Shown here in pieces: positions 25,413-34,103 of a stretch of DNA of 64,000 nucleotides (position 1 is the first letter of the stretch; each line of letters opens with the position of its first letter). The DNA is from Draconibacterium aestuarii (GTDB lineage: Bacteria; Bacteroidota; Bacteroidia; Bacteroidales; Prolixibacteraceae): the NCBI GenBank assembly GCA_026671195.1, contig JAPOHD010000009.1:1-64000 (forward strand), read 5' to 3'. The notes below the pieces were generated by a model. The model was not told where the DNA came from. It did not search any database and saw only the letters and a program-made list of their open reading frames with translations. The position numbers and the translations under genes are program-made.

Positions 25413-25462
25413 CAGCGGACCGTAGAGTAATTCTTGCGAATGAAACTCTTTATGGTCCGCTG
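25413..25462. terminator. Strong hairpin between convergent genes
   Basis: The 9-bp arms CAGCGGACC (25413-25421) and GGTCCGCTG (25454-25462), with an inner AGAGT/ACTCT pairing, lie between the YedF-like gene and the convergent small-protein gene. A CTTTTAT stretch follows on the plus strand; it may serve both directions. Confidence 0.65.
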
Positions 25463-25494
25463 GCTTTTATATAAACTGGCCGGATCGGAAGAAC

Positions 25495-25803
25495 TTAATC
25501 TTCTTCCTCACCGATGGGTTCGCTCGAAGTACTGATGGTACCTATTCCATTGGTTGGAACCAGTGTTATGTAGAGCGGCTTTTCGTGCCTGAGCATATTC
25601 ATGATCTCTTCGAATTTACTTGCAGGAAAATTAAGCCTCGGTTTTCCGGATGCTTCAGTATTAGCGGGAATACTTACCCCCTCTTTCATAAAAAAAACAC
25701 ATCCGACATATGCTCCGTTGTTGTACAAATACAGCCGCGACTGCCAGCTGTACTGGGGAGCACTGTGATAATACAGTCGATATGAATCGAATTCGCTAGT
25801 CAT
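25495..25803 (-). CDS. Small protein of the EPVGE-ending family, copy 2
   Basis: This 102-residue protein is not recognised. It shares a pattern with the next gene upstream: an N-terminal Tyr-rich strand region (YRLYYHSAPQYSW), then LYLYNNGAYVGCVFFMKEG, a segment MNMLRHEKPLYI, and a C-terminus EPIGEEED. The counterpart has LFGEGFYGNLKFHKEG, VDLLRNESPVRF and EPVGEGD. No signal peptide or membrane helix is seen. It is the last gene of the radical-SAM operon. It could be a substrate or partner of that enzyme, or a free-standing small protein family; there is no Cys-rich or Gly-rich core. Confidence 0.7.
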   Translation of the reverse strand: MTSEFDSYRLYYHSAPQYSWQSRLYLYNNGAYVGCVFFMKEGVSIPANTEASGKPRLNFPASKFEEIMNMLRHEKPLYITLVPTNGIGTISTSSEPIGEEED

Positions 25804-25864
25804 ACGCTTTACTTTTTATTAATTAATCGGTTTAAACTAAATTATTATCGCTGTTCCCGGGATT

Positions 25865-26194
25865 TCAGCTTTCTGCAAGCAATCCGTCTCCTTCACCAAC
25901 GGGTTCCTGCCCGGTCATCAGGTGAAAAAGATTTGGGTTTGCATCGTACCAGCCAAAGCGTACCGGACTTTCATTGCGCAAAAGATCGACGACCATTTCC
26001 ATTTGCTGGTAGTCCATATATCCATAAAACCGCTGGCCGTAAGTTGTAGGCGCCGTTGCATCAGGTAGTGGGCCTTCTTTATGAAATTTCAGGTTGCCGT
26101 AAAAGCCTTCTCCAAATAGCTGAACAATTCCGTAATAGTTGTTGCCTCCTGCCGAGGCTTTGTAACTTTTAATATCGTACCATTTCCAGGCCAT
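25865..26194 (-). CDS. Small protein of the EPVGE-ending family, copy 1
   Basis: This 109-residue protein is rich in aromatic residues (MAWKWYDIKSYKASAGGNNY) and homologous to the 102-residue protein downstream, sharing KEGPLP/KEGVSIP, LRNE.P/LRHE.P and EPVGE/EPIGE. The frame opens at 26227, but I place the start at 26194. There an AGGAGG Shine-Dalgarno sequence lies 6 bases upstream, which is unusual in Bacteroidota and suggests strong translation. No known domain was recognised. It lies 61 bp before its paralogue. Confidence 0.7.
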   Translation of the reverse strand: MAWKWYDIKSYKASAGGNNYYGIVQLFGEGFYGNLKFHKEGPLPDATAPTTYGQRFYGYMDYQQMEMVVDLLRNESPVRFGWYDANPNLFHLMTGQEPVGEGDGLLAES

Positions 26195-26325
26195 GATATT
26201 CCTCCTTTTCTTTTTTGTGAAAAACATAAATGTTTGGTATCAATCGATACATAAAATACGCTGTAGCTTACGTATCAAAGTTTTTTATCATCGCTGATCT
26301 GTAGTCAGTGGGTCTTTAAAAACCC

Positions 26326-26364
26326 TTACCCAACGCCCGGGTACTTGCTCCGGGAGTCGGGTAA
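26326..26364 (-). promoter_or_regulatory. Two-tier hairpin inside the radical-SAM operon
   Basis: The outer arms TTACCC/GGGTAA (26326-26331, 26359-26364) and inner arms CCCGG/CCGGG (26336-26340, 26350-26354) lie between the 139-residue protein gene and the two small-protein genes. GGGTTTTT follows on the minus strand. It may be an attenuator or partial terminator that sets the ratio of the products. Confidence 0.45.
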
Positions 26365-26397
26365 AAGCCAAGCTGTTTTAGCCGGTTTTGCAGTTGA

Positions 26398-26817
26398 TTA
26401 AAGCGCTGTTAGTGTTTCATTCAGTTTTGCAAACTGTTCCAGATTTATAGTGCCTGCACTGGACAGGCGCTCCTGGAATGCTTTCACAACAGTGCCGGAG
26501 AATCTCTGCCACTGTTTTTCGTCGAGTAAAAATATTTTGCCTTCGAAATGAAAGTGCGGACCAATTATTCCTCCCGGGAATTTGATCCTTTTAATCAGAT
26601 GTGCGTGTCGGGCCTCGCTTAACTCAAGACTCCGTACCTGCATACCTCCAACCTTCATTTCGGGCGCTGCGATCTCAATATCGATTGAATTGAGATTCAG
26701 TTCCTTGATCAGTTCTTTGAAAAGCCCCACCTGGAATTCGGTATAGGGTTCGGGCGGTAACCCGAATCGCCATTTCCACCAGATAATCTTTTCATCGATT
26801 TGTGCTATTTGATTCAT
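26398..26817 (-). CDS. Unrecognised 139-residue protein of the radical-SAM operon
   Basis: This 139-residue protein has no signal peptide. It opens with an aromatic segment (IDEKIIWWKWRFGLPPEPYT), followed by a helical stretch, then RHAHLIKRIKFPGG and PHFHFEGKIFLLDEKQW. It ends in an amphipathic helix region. The histidine pair in PHFHFEG could bind metal. It lies directly downstream of the radical-SAM gene (107 bp), and a role as accessory protein, peptide-recognition partner or leader-bearing substrate is possible. No family was recognised. Confidence 0.65.
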   Translation of the reverse strand: MNQIAQIDEKIIWWKWRFGLPPEPYTEFQVGLFKELIKELNLNSIDIEIAAPEMKVGGMQVRSLELSEARHAHLIKRIKFPGGIIGPHFHFEGKIFLLDEKQWQRFSGTVVKAFQERLSSAGTINLEQFAKLNETLTAL

Positions 26818-26924
26818 GACTATAAAATTTAATGGTTAGTAAAAATGGTAACGTTAAATAATCGAGGTTAGCCCCGGGGGGCGATCGTAGTGCATCCATA
26901 GTATTTAGTTTTACATGACAGTTT

Positions 26925-28034
26925 TTAAACCGTTTCTGATAATGCTTTACCGACTAAATGTTCGTAAAATACGGGGCCCAGTTCTTTCTCCAGTACCCGA
27001 AATACCCGAAAAGCAGTTTGTAAAATTGTTTTTTCGGAGTGGCAGAGAAAAGAACTCACCCTGTTGTAATATCCTGAGGTCATATAATTTGAACAACCAC
27101 ACCAGTTCATACAATACTGTTTTACACCGCACTCTAAACATTCTTTGTTGATTGCCTGCCCTTTGGCGCAGTGGCATAACATAAATTCGGGATCAATTCC
27201 CGTAAAAACATTCCCGATCCTGCGGTTGTTGTTTCCATCTCCAACCAGGCGCTCGCACGGATATACATTGCCTTCAGGAGTTATGGCAAACTCGGCAATT
27301 CCCATTCTGCAACGGTCTTTCCGATCGTAACCGTCGCGCAATATCACCGAGATCTTATTATCGATTAAACTGATATAGTGGGGATCGCCTTTTTTGTAAT
27401 AGCTTATGTACAAGTCGCCAATTGCATCGTAAATTTTTGGAAGCTGAAAAACCGCTTCCTCGTCCCAATACGCTGAATAGTCGGGACTCAAATAGATTTG
27501 CCGGACTCCCAGTCGCGAGAAATAATGAATGGTATCGGGCAGGTTTTTAAGGGTAGAGGGTGTGTAAACGGCATTTATCATACTATTCCCCAGCATTTCG
27601 TGTGCCCTGAGAATTGTTCTTTCAACTCGTTTTGATGATGGTCTGCCATTTCTGAATTTTCTGAATTTATTCTGAACATCGGGTGGCCCATCGCAGCTGA
27701 TTCCGAAGATAATGCCACTTTCCTTTAAAAATTGTCCGATCTCTTCGGTAAAGATCGTTCCGTTTGATACCACAGAGATGACTACCTTATCAGCAGAATA
27801 TTGCGGATGTTCCGTTACCATTTGAGTAAACTTCTTCATCCGCCCGAATTCCAATAATGGTTCGCCTCCAAACCATCCGATATTAATGGTCTCGTTAAAT
27901 CGTTTCGATCGTTTGAATATAAAATCGATCGCTTGTTTGGCAGTTCGATCAGACATTGTTTTGGATTGCTTTTGAATGTAGCAATAACTACATCGCAGAT
28001 TACATTGCTGGGTAACGAAGAGTGAGAATTTCAT
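26925..28034 (-). CDS. Radical SAM/SPASM protein, probable peptide maturase
   Basis: This 369-residue enzyme has the radical-SAM 4Fe-4S motif CNLRCSYCY at C11/C15/C18. It also has a GGEP motif (WFGGEPLLEFG) and SPASM-type cysteines: YPCERLVGDG near residue 265, then CLECGVKQYCMNWCGC and a late FLC. SPASM proteins often modify ribosomally made peptides, or act as anaerobic sulfatase maturases. No sulfatase is seen in the window. The three small genes downstream on the same strand are the likely partners. A possible -7 box (TAACTTTG, 28175-28168) lies about 135 bp upstream of the start. Confidence 0.88.
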   Translation of the reverse strand: MKFSLFVTQQCNLRCSYCYIQKQSKTMSDRTAKQAIDFIFKRSKRFNETINIGWFGGEPLLEFGRMKKFTQMVTEHPQYSADKVVISVVSNGTIFTEEIGQFLKESGIIFGISCDGPPDVQNKFRKFRNGRPSSKRVERTILRAHEMLGNSMINAVYTPSTLKNLPDTIHYFSRLGVRQIYLSPDYSAYWDEEAVFQLPKIYDAIGDLYISYYKKGDPHYISLIDNKISVILRDGYDRKDRCRMGIAEFAITPEGNVYPCERLVGDGNNNRRIGNVFTGIDPEFMLCHCAKGQAINKECLECGVKQYCMNWCGCSNYMTSGYYNRVSSFLCHSEKTILQTAFRVFRVLEKELGPVFYEHLVGKALSETV

Positions 28035-28302
28035 GGCTTTGTGTTTTAGCTAAATCTAATGTGACCATACCAGACAGCACTGCTACGACACAAAAACCAT
28101 TTATTGAACCCAACATCGAAGTAGTTCTACTGGCGTCAAAATTAAATTTGATTAAAAAACGTCAGTACAAAGTTAGGCTATAAGTAGCTACAAGTCAATA
28201 GGCAGAAAATAAACATGACAAAACGGGCTGTAAAAATGCCCTGAGTTTGTACTGCCGCTTTTATTGTAGTATAGGAAGCGATGCAATTACGCGGAAGCAC
28301 AG

Positions 28303-28449
28303 CTGGCCGGCAAAGGCGTAAAACTGGTAGCCTGCAAAACCTGCTTAAATCATTTTCAGCTTATCGACCAAGTAGAAACCGGTATTGCCGGAACCATGGT
28401 CGACATTATGCATTTTCAGAAACTGGCACAAAAGGTGATCAATCTCTAG
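28303..28449 (+). pseudogene. Duplicated 3' fragment of the YedF-like gene
   Basis: The last 48 codons and stop of the 24928-25275 gene recur here, reading GKGVKLVACKTCLNHF onward in frame. The first two thirds of the gene are absent and the sequence before it is unrelated. It has no start codon of its own in context and is taken as a duplication remnant. Confidence 0.85.
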
Positions 28450-28501
28450 CGGAAAAGATCTGATTTCGTCAGGCTCCACGCTGTTGTATGATTTTATCGT
28501 G
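28303..28501 (+). repeat. Direct repeat copy 2 (199 bp)
   Basis: This is the second copy of 25129-25327, in the same orientation, about 97% identical and including 52 bp beyond the stop codon. An 11-base word GCGATGCAATT occurs just after copy 1 (about 25352) and just before copy 2 (about 28279), hinting at a recombination junction. Confidence 0.9.
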
Positions 28502-28825
28502 CCACATTTTTTTACCACGCGGGTCAATCGCGCCATAGCGGAGAAGTCCCCGGTTACCAAAAACCTTATTCACCTTGTTGGATACAAAAGAAAACAGTTA
28601 TTGAAGTAGTCCACCGGAATTTCAATGTGATCCATCAGTCATTAATACGATATCGAAATGGTGTTTTATAAAAAAAACGACCGCTCCGGAAGTAATCCGA
28701 AACGGTCGCTGTTTTATAAATTTTTTGTGACTACTCTTTTTCTCAAGTGAGTCAAAGAAATTTAACTGCATTTACCAAAAAGCTGGATACTGATTCGTAG
28801 TATCTGCCCTTTAATGCATTTAAAT
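28502..28825. other. Intergenic region between the repeat and susD
   Basis: About 320 bp holding the susD terminator (28671-28708); no gene was recognised. Confidence 0.5.
28671..28708 (-). terminator. Terminator downstream of the susCD operon
   Basis: On the minus strand CGACCG (28708-28703) pairs with CGGTCG (28683-28678), with extra inner pairing, followed by a run of T. It lies about 117 bp after the susD stop codon. Confidence 0.75.
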
Positions 28826-30340
28826 TTATTGCCACCACAATTTTGTTGATTGTTCGTCTCCACCAATTGCAGAAGCAGCAGCGTCTTTATTTTCTTTGTT
28901 AATACTTTCTTCGTTTAACAAATAATTGTTTCTGCTGGGCAGGTCGGTTAAACCACCAATCGGAGCAAATGTATATTCAGCTGATACATCACCATCTTTT
29001 GTTGGCCAGGTATAGGTATACGTTTCGTTTGGCTTAACCAAAGTGTTCGGATATCCTGTTCTGCGGTATTCGCTCCATGCTTCCATAGGTTGCATATACA
29101 ATGCGATGTACTTTTGCATCATCACATTTTCTTCGTTTGCAGCAGGAAGACCATCAACATATGCATCAATTGCTGCAGCATCGATTCCCCAACGCTCCAT
29201 TGAAGCCTTAACTCCTTTTTCGTACCAGGTTTGATCCCAGTTGTTGATTTCACTCATGATAAAACATACTTCGGAATACTCCATGTACATTTGAGTGTAA
29301 TCGGCTGCCAGAATAGCATCGCCAGGCATCGACTCGTCGGTGAATTTAGTTACTGTAGAGTTGGCATCGGTTAAAGGAATACCCACTTTAAAACCATCAT
29401 CATTATCGGCTACAAAAACATCCAAACGTGGATCGACTGCGCCAAAAGTACCACGTTTACCTTGCAACAGTTCAACAAACTGCATTGAAGGTGCAAAGTC
29501 GTTACGTGCACTTACCACAAAAGCACGGTACATTGGTGCTCCGTTTACCGCATTGGCTTCATAAGTTACACCGGCGTTATCGCCGTTCGAGGCCATTACA
29601 CCCGCAGCAATTGCCGCATCGATATGCGCCTGCGCACCACTGTAAACATCTTTTACACGGTTGGCAATTCTTAAACGCAATGAGTTGGCAAACTTTTTCC
29701 ACTGAGCGGCATCACCACCAAAGAAATTGTCACCATCAATCATGTTTTCACCTGTAACAATCGATGCCTGAGCTTCATCCAACTCTTTCAACATATCCGG
29801 ATAAATGTCTTCCTGTGATGCATAAACAGGACGATCGATACCTTTGGTTTTTAAAGCATTGGCCTGGAATTTTTCATTATCGTTTCCGTACGAAGCGTAT
29901 GGTACATCACCCCAAAGTTCAACCGCATGCAAATAAACGTAAGTCAGCATTATTCGCGCAGCTGCAATTTGGTTTACGTTTGGACCGTACTGGGCCATAT
30001 CGCCTTTTGTTTCCTCAGCGGTATTTAAGGCAATAATGTCGTGCAAATCCTGGGCATTTTTGTAAATATCATCCCATGCACCCTGGTTAACTGTTTCGCG
30101 GTATTGGAAACGGTCTTCTTCGGTATAGTTTACCTGGTTCCAGTATTGAACCCAAAGTAATGACTGACGACCTGAGAACCACTCATCACGAGTATCGTCC
30201 ATAAAACGTTTTTGTACACGGTTCATAATACCGTACGTTGGTGCAATTTCCGGGCTGTTGGGATCGCTATAGTAATCCACCTCGCATGAAAATAGTGCGA
30301 CACCAATGAATAGCAGTGTAATATATTTTAATGTCTTCAT
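28826..30340 (-). CDS. SusD/RagB-family surface glycan-binding lipoprotein
   Basis: This 504-residue lipoprotein (lipobox LFSC, acylated Cys at about residue 19) is of the SusD/RagB type, by eye closest to the SusD-like_2 group. The N-terminal segment (CEVDYYSDPNSPEIAPTYG) leads into helical TPR-like parts (WDDIYKNAQDLHDIIALNTA, AARIMLTYVYLHAVELWGDVPY), and the C-terminus contains MQPMEAWSEYRRTGYPN. SusD proteins sit on the cell surface as a lid over their SusC partner and bind the incoming glycan or peptide. The gene lies 20 bp after susC and is co-transcribed. Confidence 0.93.
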   Translation of the reverse strand: MKTLKYITLLFIGVALFSCEVDYYSDPNSPEIAPTYGIMNRVQKRFMDDTRDEWFSGRQSLLWVQYWNQVNYTEEDRFQYRETVNQGAWDDIYKNAQDLHDIIALNTAEETKGDMAQYGPNVNQIAAARIMLTYVYLHAVELWGDVPYASYGNDNEKFQANALKTKGIDRPVYASQEDIYPDMLKELDEAQASIVTGENMIDGDNFFGGDAAQWKKFANSLRLRIANRVKDVYSGAQAHIDAAIAAGVMASNGDNAGVTYEANAVNGAPMYRAFVVSARNDFAPSMQFVELLQGKRGTFGAVDPRLDVFVADNDDGFKVGIPLTDANSTVTKFTDESMPGDAILAADYTQMYMEYSEVCFIMSEINNWDQTWYEKGVKASMERWGIDAAAIDAYVDGLPAANEENVMMQKYIALYMQPMEAWSEYRRTGYPNTLVKPNETYTYTWPTKDGDVSAEYTFAPIGGLTDLPSRNNYLLNEESINKENKDAAASAIGGDEQSTKLWWQ

Positions 30341-30360
30341 ATTCTTATTGTATTAAATGT

Positions 30361-33300
30361 TTAGAAATTAATTTTCAGGTTAAAACCATAAGAACTTGTA
30401 GCAGGAATAATACCTCCCTCAAGACCTTGAATATTACCTGAACCGTTTACGATCGTTTCCGGATCAATTCCTTTGTTATCCAAGCCCCAAACAGCAAGGT
30501 TACGTCCGTAAACTGAAAGACGAAGGCCTTCAATAAAGTCAACAAATTTTGGGAAAGTATACCCAAAAGTAACCTCTCTAAGTTTAATGTAATCTGATTT
30601 AAAAATACTGGTTGCACTAGGAGTACCGTATCCGTGGTAGTGTAATTCACCCCAGTCAATAGCACCCAGAACAGTAGTATTTTCCGCACCGTCTTCGGTT
30701 ACTCCGTCAAGCACAATACCGTCTTCGCGAATGGTGTTGCCGTTTGAAGTTGGAGTTGCAGTACCTTCGGCCATACCTGAGTACATACCCCACATATTGG
30801 TTAGCGAGTAGTATTTTCCACCTTTTGAGATGTCGATTAAAGCACTCACATCAAAACTTTTATACCTGAATGAGTTGCGAATACCACCGGTCCAGTCTGG
30901 AAGAACAGAACCCACAGATGTTAATTCACCTGAAGTAATGTACATACCGTCTTCGCCCACAACTTTTTTACCGTTTTCATACACATAATCGTAAGCGTAA
31001 ATTTCCTGGAATGTTGCACCTTCAACAGCATTAATGTATGCACCACCAAAAGGAGCTCTTGCCAGCTGAATTTTATCCAATCCTTCAGGAAGTTCTTTCA
31101 CTTCGTTTACGTTTTTAGCAAAGTTGAATGTTACATCCCATGTGAAGTCTTTTGTTTTAACAGGTGTTCCGTACACTAAAATTTCAATCCCTTTGTTATT
31201 GATTTTACCTGCATTAATTACTCTTTCGGTATAACCACTTGATCCACTTACTTCAACCGGAACGATCTGGTTTTTAGTATCGCGGTTATAGTAACTGAAA
31301 TCGAATCCAACGCGGCTTTTAAGGAATGCACCTTCAAGTCCGAATTCAATCTCGCTGGTTAACTCAGGCTTAAGCTCCTGGTTTTTCAAACGATCATCGT
31401 TGGTAAACACTGGGTTTCCGTTAAACGGATTGCCTATAACGTAGGTATTGAATACCTGGTAAGCTGAAGTTCCGTTACCTGTTTCTCCGTAGTTGGCACG
31501 CACCTTCAAATTATCTAACCAAGCTACTTCGATTAACTCAGAAGCAATAAAACTAGACGATACAGAAGAGTAAGAATAGCTGTTTATGCCGGTAGGTAAA
31601 GTCGAATCATAATCTTTACGGAATGTTCCGTCCAGATAAATCATATTCTTGTAACCAACACTAGCCGAAGCAAACCAGCTGTTCACTTTAATTTCGCGTT
31701 TTAAGTCATCAAGAAGAGGAGCATTTACCGAGTTGTTCAGGTTGTAAAGTTGATCAACAACCAAACCACCGTTGGTTTCACCTTCAAAACGCGCGTAGTC
31801 GTTTTTACGTGTATTACCACCAATCATGGCCAGAACGCTAAAGTCTTCATAGGTTTTGTTGAATTCAAGTTTACCTTCCAGGTTCGTTTCGGTAGCCTGA
31901 CGGTTAATTTGTTTGTACCAAGACAGTGCTTGAGAACCTTTTGCAACACGTTCGCGCTGATTAAAGGTATAAGTATCGTAGTAGAAATTAGCCGATGCAC
32001 TTAAATAATCGGTTAGGTTTGCTTTAATTCCACCTTTACCAAAAATACGTGTGCGGTCATCATCCTGGTAGTTTTTGTAGGCTGTCCAGTATGGGTTATC
32101 AGAATAAACCGGAGCAGGATCGGTTACAGAACCACGGTTCCATACACGCTGTGTTCCATCCGGATTGATATAATTTTTCAGTTTCGAGAAGTCCAACTGA
32201 CGTTGTCCCCACTGGAAGAATTTTTGCGACTGAGAGTTGTCGCCGTATCCACCTTGCGGACGACCTTTAGTATCGGTTTGAACCACATTAACATTGGCAG
32301 TTACTTCAATAATATCATTAAATAATGATGAGCTACCATTGATGTTAAAGTTGTGTTTTTGTTGAGACGCATTTGGTGTAGTACCTGTCATATCAACATT
32401 AGTGTAACCAATACGAAGTGCAGAAGTTTCACTTGTTGTAACAAGGTTAACTGAGTTCTGGAAAGATATACCTGTTTCGTAGAAGTCAGAAACGTCTTTC
32501 TTTGGGTATTCCCAGGCTCCTGTAACAGGAGTATCGGTAATTCCCTGCTCGTAATCAGCAGCTCCCCACCAGTGTAAAACTTGTTGACCTTCGTAACGTG
32601 GTCCCCAACTTTCGTCAACTGCATAACCTGGAACCTGATATTCAACACCATTAATTGTTTCAGTGTCGAAATCGCCATAACCACCACCGTATAACTTTTG
32701 TTGTTTTGGCAGAATAGAAACGTTTTCGAAGTTAACACCAGAGTTGATCTCAACCTGGAAAGCTTTTTTTCCAGCTTTACCAGACTTGGTAGTAATCATG
32801 ATAACACCATTCTGTCCACGGCTACCATACAGTGCAGATGCCGCACTACCTTTCAATACTTCAACGTTCTCAATATCGTATGAGTTAAGGTCGTTGGTCA
32901 TTGAACCGTAGTCGTATCCTCCGCCACCGTTCTGAGTACTTGTAGTGTTGAAGTTTTCGTTACTGATTGGAACTCCATCTACAACAAACAAAGGTTGGTT
33001 GTTTTGGCTGAATGAACTTGCACCACGAATCAAGATATTTTTTGATCCGGAAAAGTTCGATCCTGCAACCTGCATACCTGCTACACGACCAGAAAGTGCA
33101 GAAAGCGGGTTAACCGAGTTGGCTGCAGTAATATCTTCGCTGCCTACTCCCTGAGAAGCGTAACCCAGAGATTTCTTGCTCCGGCTTGTACCCAGAGCAG
33201 TTACTACAACCTCGTCAATACCAAGAGATTCCGATTCCATCTCCACATTATATGTAGTTGCCGATGTTAAAAGAACCTCTGTGGATTTCATTCCCACAAA

Positions 33301-33525
33301 ACTAAAAATAAGAGTTTGTGCATCTTCAGGTACTCTTAACTCATATTCACCGTCAATATTAGTGACAGTTCCTAAAGTAGTACCTTTTACAGAAACCGAT
33401 ACCCCGGGTATTGGCATTTCATCTTCAGCCGAGGCAACCGTACCGGATATAGTCCTCGTTTGAGCATTCGCTACCATATTACCCATGAAAAGGAGAATCG
33501 ATAAAAAAATCGCAATTTTTTTCAT
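30361..33525 (-). CDS. SusC/RagA-family TonB-dependent outer-membrane transporter
   Basis: This 1054-residue transporter has a signal peptide (ending ANAQ) and a CarboxypepD_reg-like N-terminal domain (about residues 24-110; GTVASAEDEMPIPGVSVSVKGT). The SusC signature SLGIDEVVVTALG precedes the plug (about 115-235; PLFVVDGVPISNENF, LKGSAASALYGSRGQNGVIMITTK). A large beta-barrel ends in an aromatic residue (NLKINF). It should import ligands captured by the adjacent SusD, energised by TonB. The ligand is not predictable from sequence alone, and no anti-sigma/ECF pair or hybrid two-component regulator is adjacent. Confidence 0.96.
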   Translation of the reverse strand: MKKIAIFLSILLFMGNMVANAQTRTISGTVASAEDEMPIPGVSVSVKGTTLGTVTNIDGEYELRVPEDAQTLIFSFVGMKSTEVLLTSATTYNVEMESESLGIDEVVVTALGTSRSKKSLGYASQGVGSEDITAANSVNPLSALSGRVAGMQVAGSNFSGSKNILIRGASSFSQNNQPLFVVDGVPISNENFNTTSTQNGGGGYDYGSMTNDLNSYDIENVEVLKGSAASALYGSRGQNGVIMITTKSGKAGKKAFQVEINSGVNFENVSILPKQQKLYGGGYGDFDTETINGVEYQVPGYAVDESWGPRYEGQQVLHWWGAADYEQGITDTPVTGAWEYPKKDVSDFYETGISFQNSVNLVTTSETSALRIGYTNVDMTGTTPNASQQKHNFNINGSSSLFNDIIEVTANVNVVQTDTKGRPQGGYGDNSQSQKFFQWGQRQLDFSKLKNYINPDGTQRVWNRGSVTDPAPVYSDNPYWTAYKNYQDDDRTRIFGKGGIKANLTDYLSASANFYYDTYTFNQRERVAKGSQALSWYKQINRQATETNLEGKLEFNKTYEDFSVLAMIGGNTRKNDYARFEGETNGGLVVDQLYNLNNSVNAPLLDDLKREIKVNSWFASASVGYKNMIYLDGTFRKDYDSTLPTGINSYSYSSVSSSFIASELIEVAWLDNLKVRANYGETGNGTSAYQVFNTYVIGNPFNGNPVFTNDDRLKNQELKPELTSEIEFGLEGAFLKSRVGFDFSYYNRDTKNQIVPVEVSGSSGYTERVINAGKINNKGIEILVYGTPVKTKDFTWDVTFNFAKNVNEVKELPEGLDKIQLARAPFGGAYINAVEGATFQEIYAYDYVYENGKKVVGEDGMYITSGELTSVGSVLPDWTGGIRNSFRYKSFDVSALIDISKGGKYYSLTNMWGMYSGMAEGTATPTSNGNTIREDGIVLDGVTEDGAENTTVLGAIDWGELHYHGYGTPSATSIFKSDYIKLREVTFGYTFPKFVDFIEGLRLSVYGRNLAVWGLDNKGIDPETIVNGSGNIQGLEGGIIPATSSYGFNLKINF

Positions 33526-33676
33526 AGAAATAATTTTAAGTTATTAATTAAACAGCTATAAAGAATATAAATAATTTTTTACTTACTAACGAATAGCTAC
33601 TCCCCCAAGTAGTCTCATTCGATTCAAATTTGTTTGATTTCTCACATTCCCTTCAAATTTGCAGTTGTTAAAATTA

Positions 33677-33688
33677 GTTAACGTTAAC
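33677..33688. promoter_or_regulatory. Palindromic operator at the susC promoter
   Basis: GTTAACGTTAAC is a perfect 12-bp palindrome with a central CG, of the kind bound by LacI-family repressors. It abuts and overlaps by one base the predicted -7 box, covering the expected transcription start. Confidence 0.5.
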
Positions 33689-33717
33689 AAATTTACAAAA
33701 AGAATTGACCTATCAAA
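33688..33717 (-). promoter_or_regulatory. Predicted promoter of susC-susD
   Basis: On the minus strand TTTG (33717-33714), 18 bases, then TAAATTTG (33695-33688) fits the Bacteroidota consensus. The leader to the susC start codon would be about 155 bases. Confidence 0.55.
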
Positions 33718-34058
33718 ACTTTTGTGCAAAACGCTATTATCTCTCGCTACAAATTGAAAATCATCATCATACATCACCGATAAAGTGTAAAAGCCAGGAG
33801 GCTTTAAAATTCTACGAAGGGTAATTGTGAGTATAAGTAGAGTGTGTACCCCCTGGCCGTACATTCCTAATAAATACTTTATAAATAAATGTTTTTTGAA
33901 TTTTAAAAATCTTTGACAACAAGCTAATACAGAAACTACATCCCCCTTCATAGAAACAGTTTTAGTAAAATTAAACAGCGTAATAAATATTAATTTGATT
34001 TAAGCTTGTGTTGGAATTCCCCCAAATTCCATTCTCACAATTTCCCCCTCTTTTAAAT

Positions 34059-34103
34059 CAACTGTTAAAACGTTATACAATTATTTAAATATTTTAACAG
34101 TTG
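34059..34103. repeat. Perfect 12-bp inverted repeat upstream of susC
   Basis: CAACTGTTAAAA (34059-34070) and TTTTAACAGTTG (34092-34103) are exact complements separated by 21 bases. They lie about 340 bp upstream of the predicted promoter, and could be a regulator site or a hairpin. Confidence 0.5.

Noticed and set aside
26925-28034. Anaerobic sulfatase maturase
   Set aside because: The motif set would allow it, but no sulfatase gene occurs in the 64 kb, and the enzyme is followed by small unknown proteins; kept as a probable peptide maturase with this alternative noted.
33586-33951. 121-codon minus-strand frame before susC
   Set aside because: It covers the predicted susC promoter and operator, and its product looks random.
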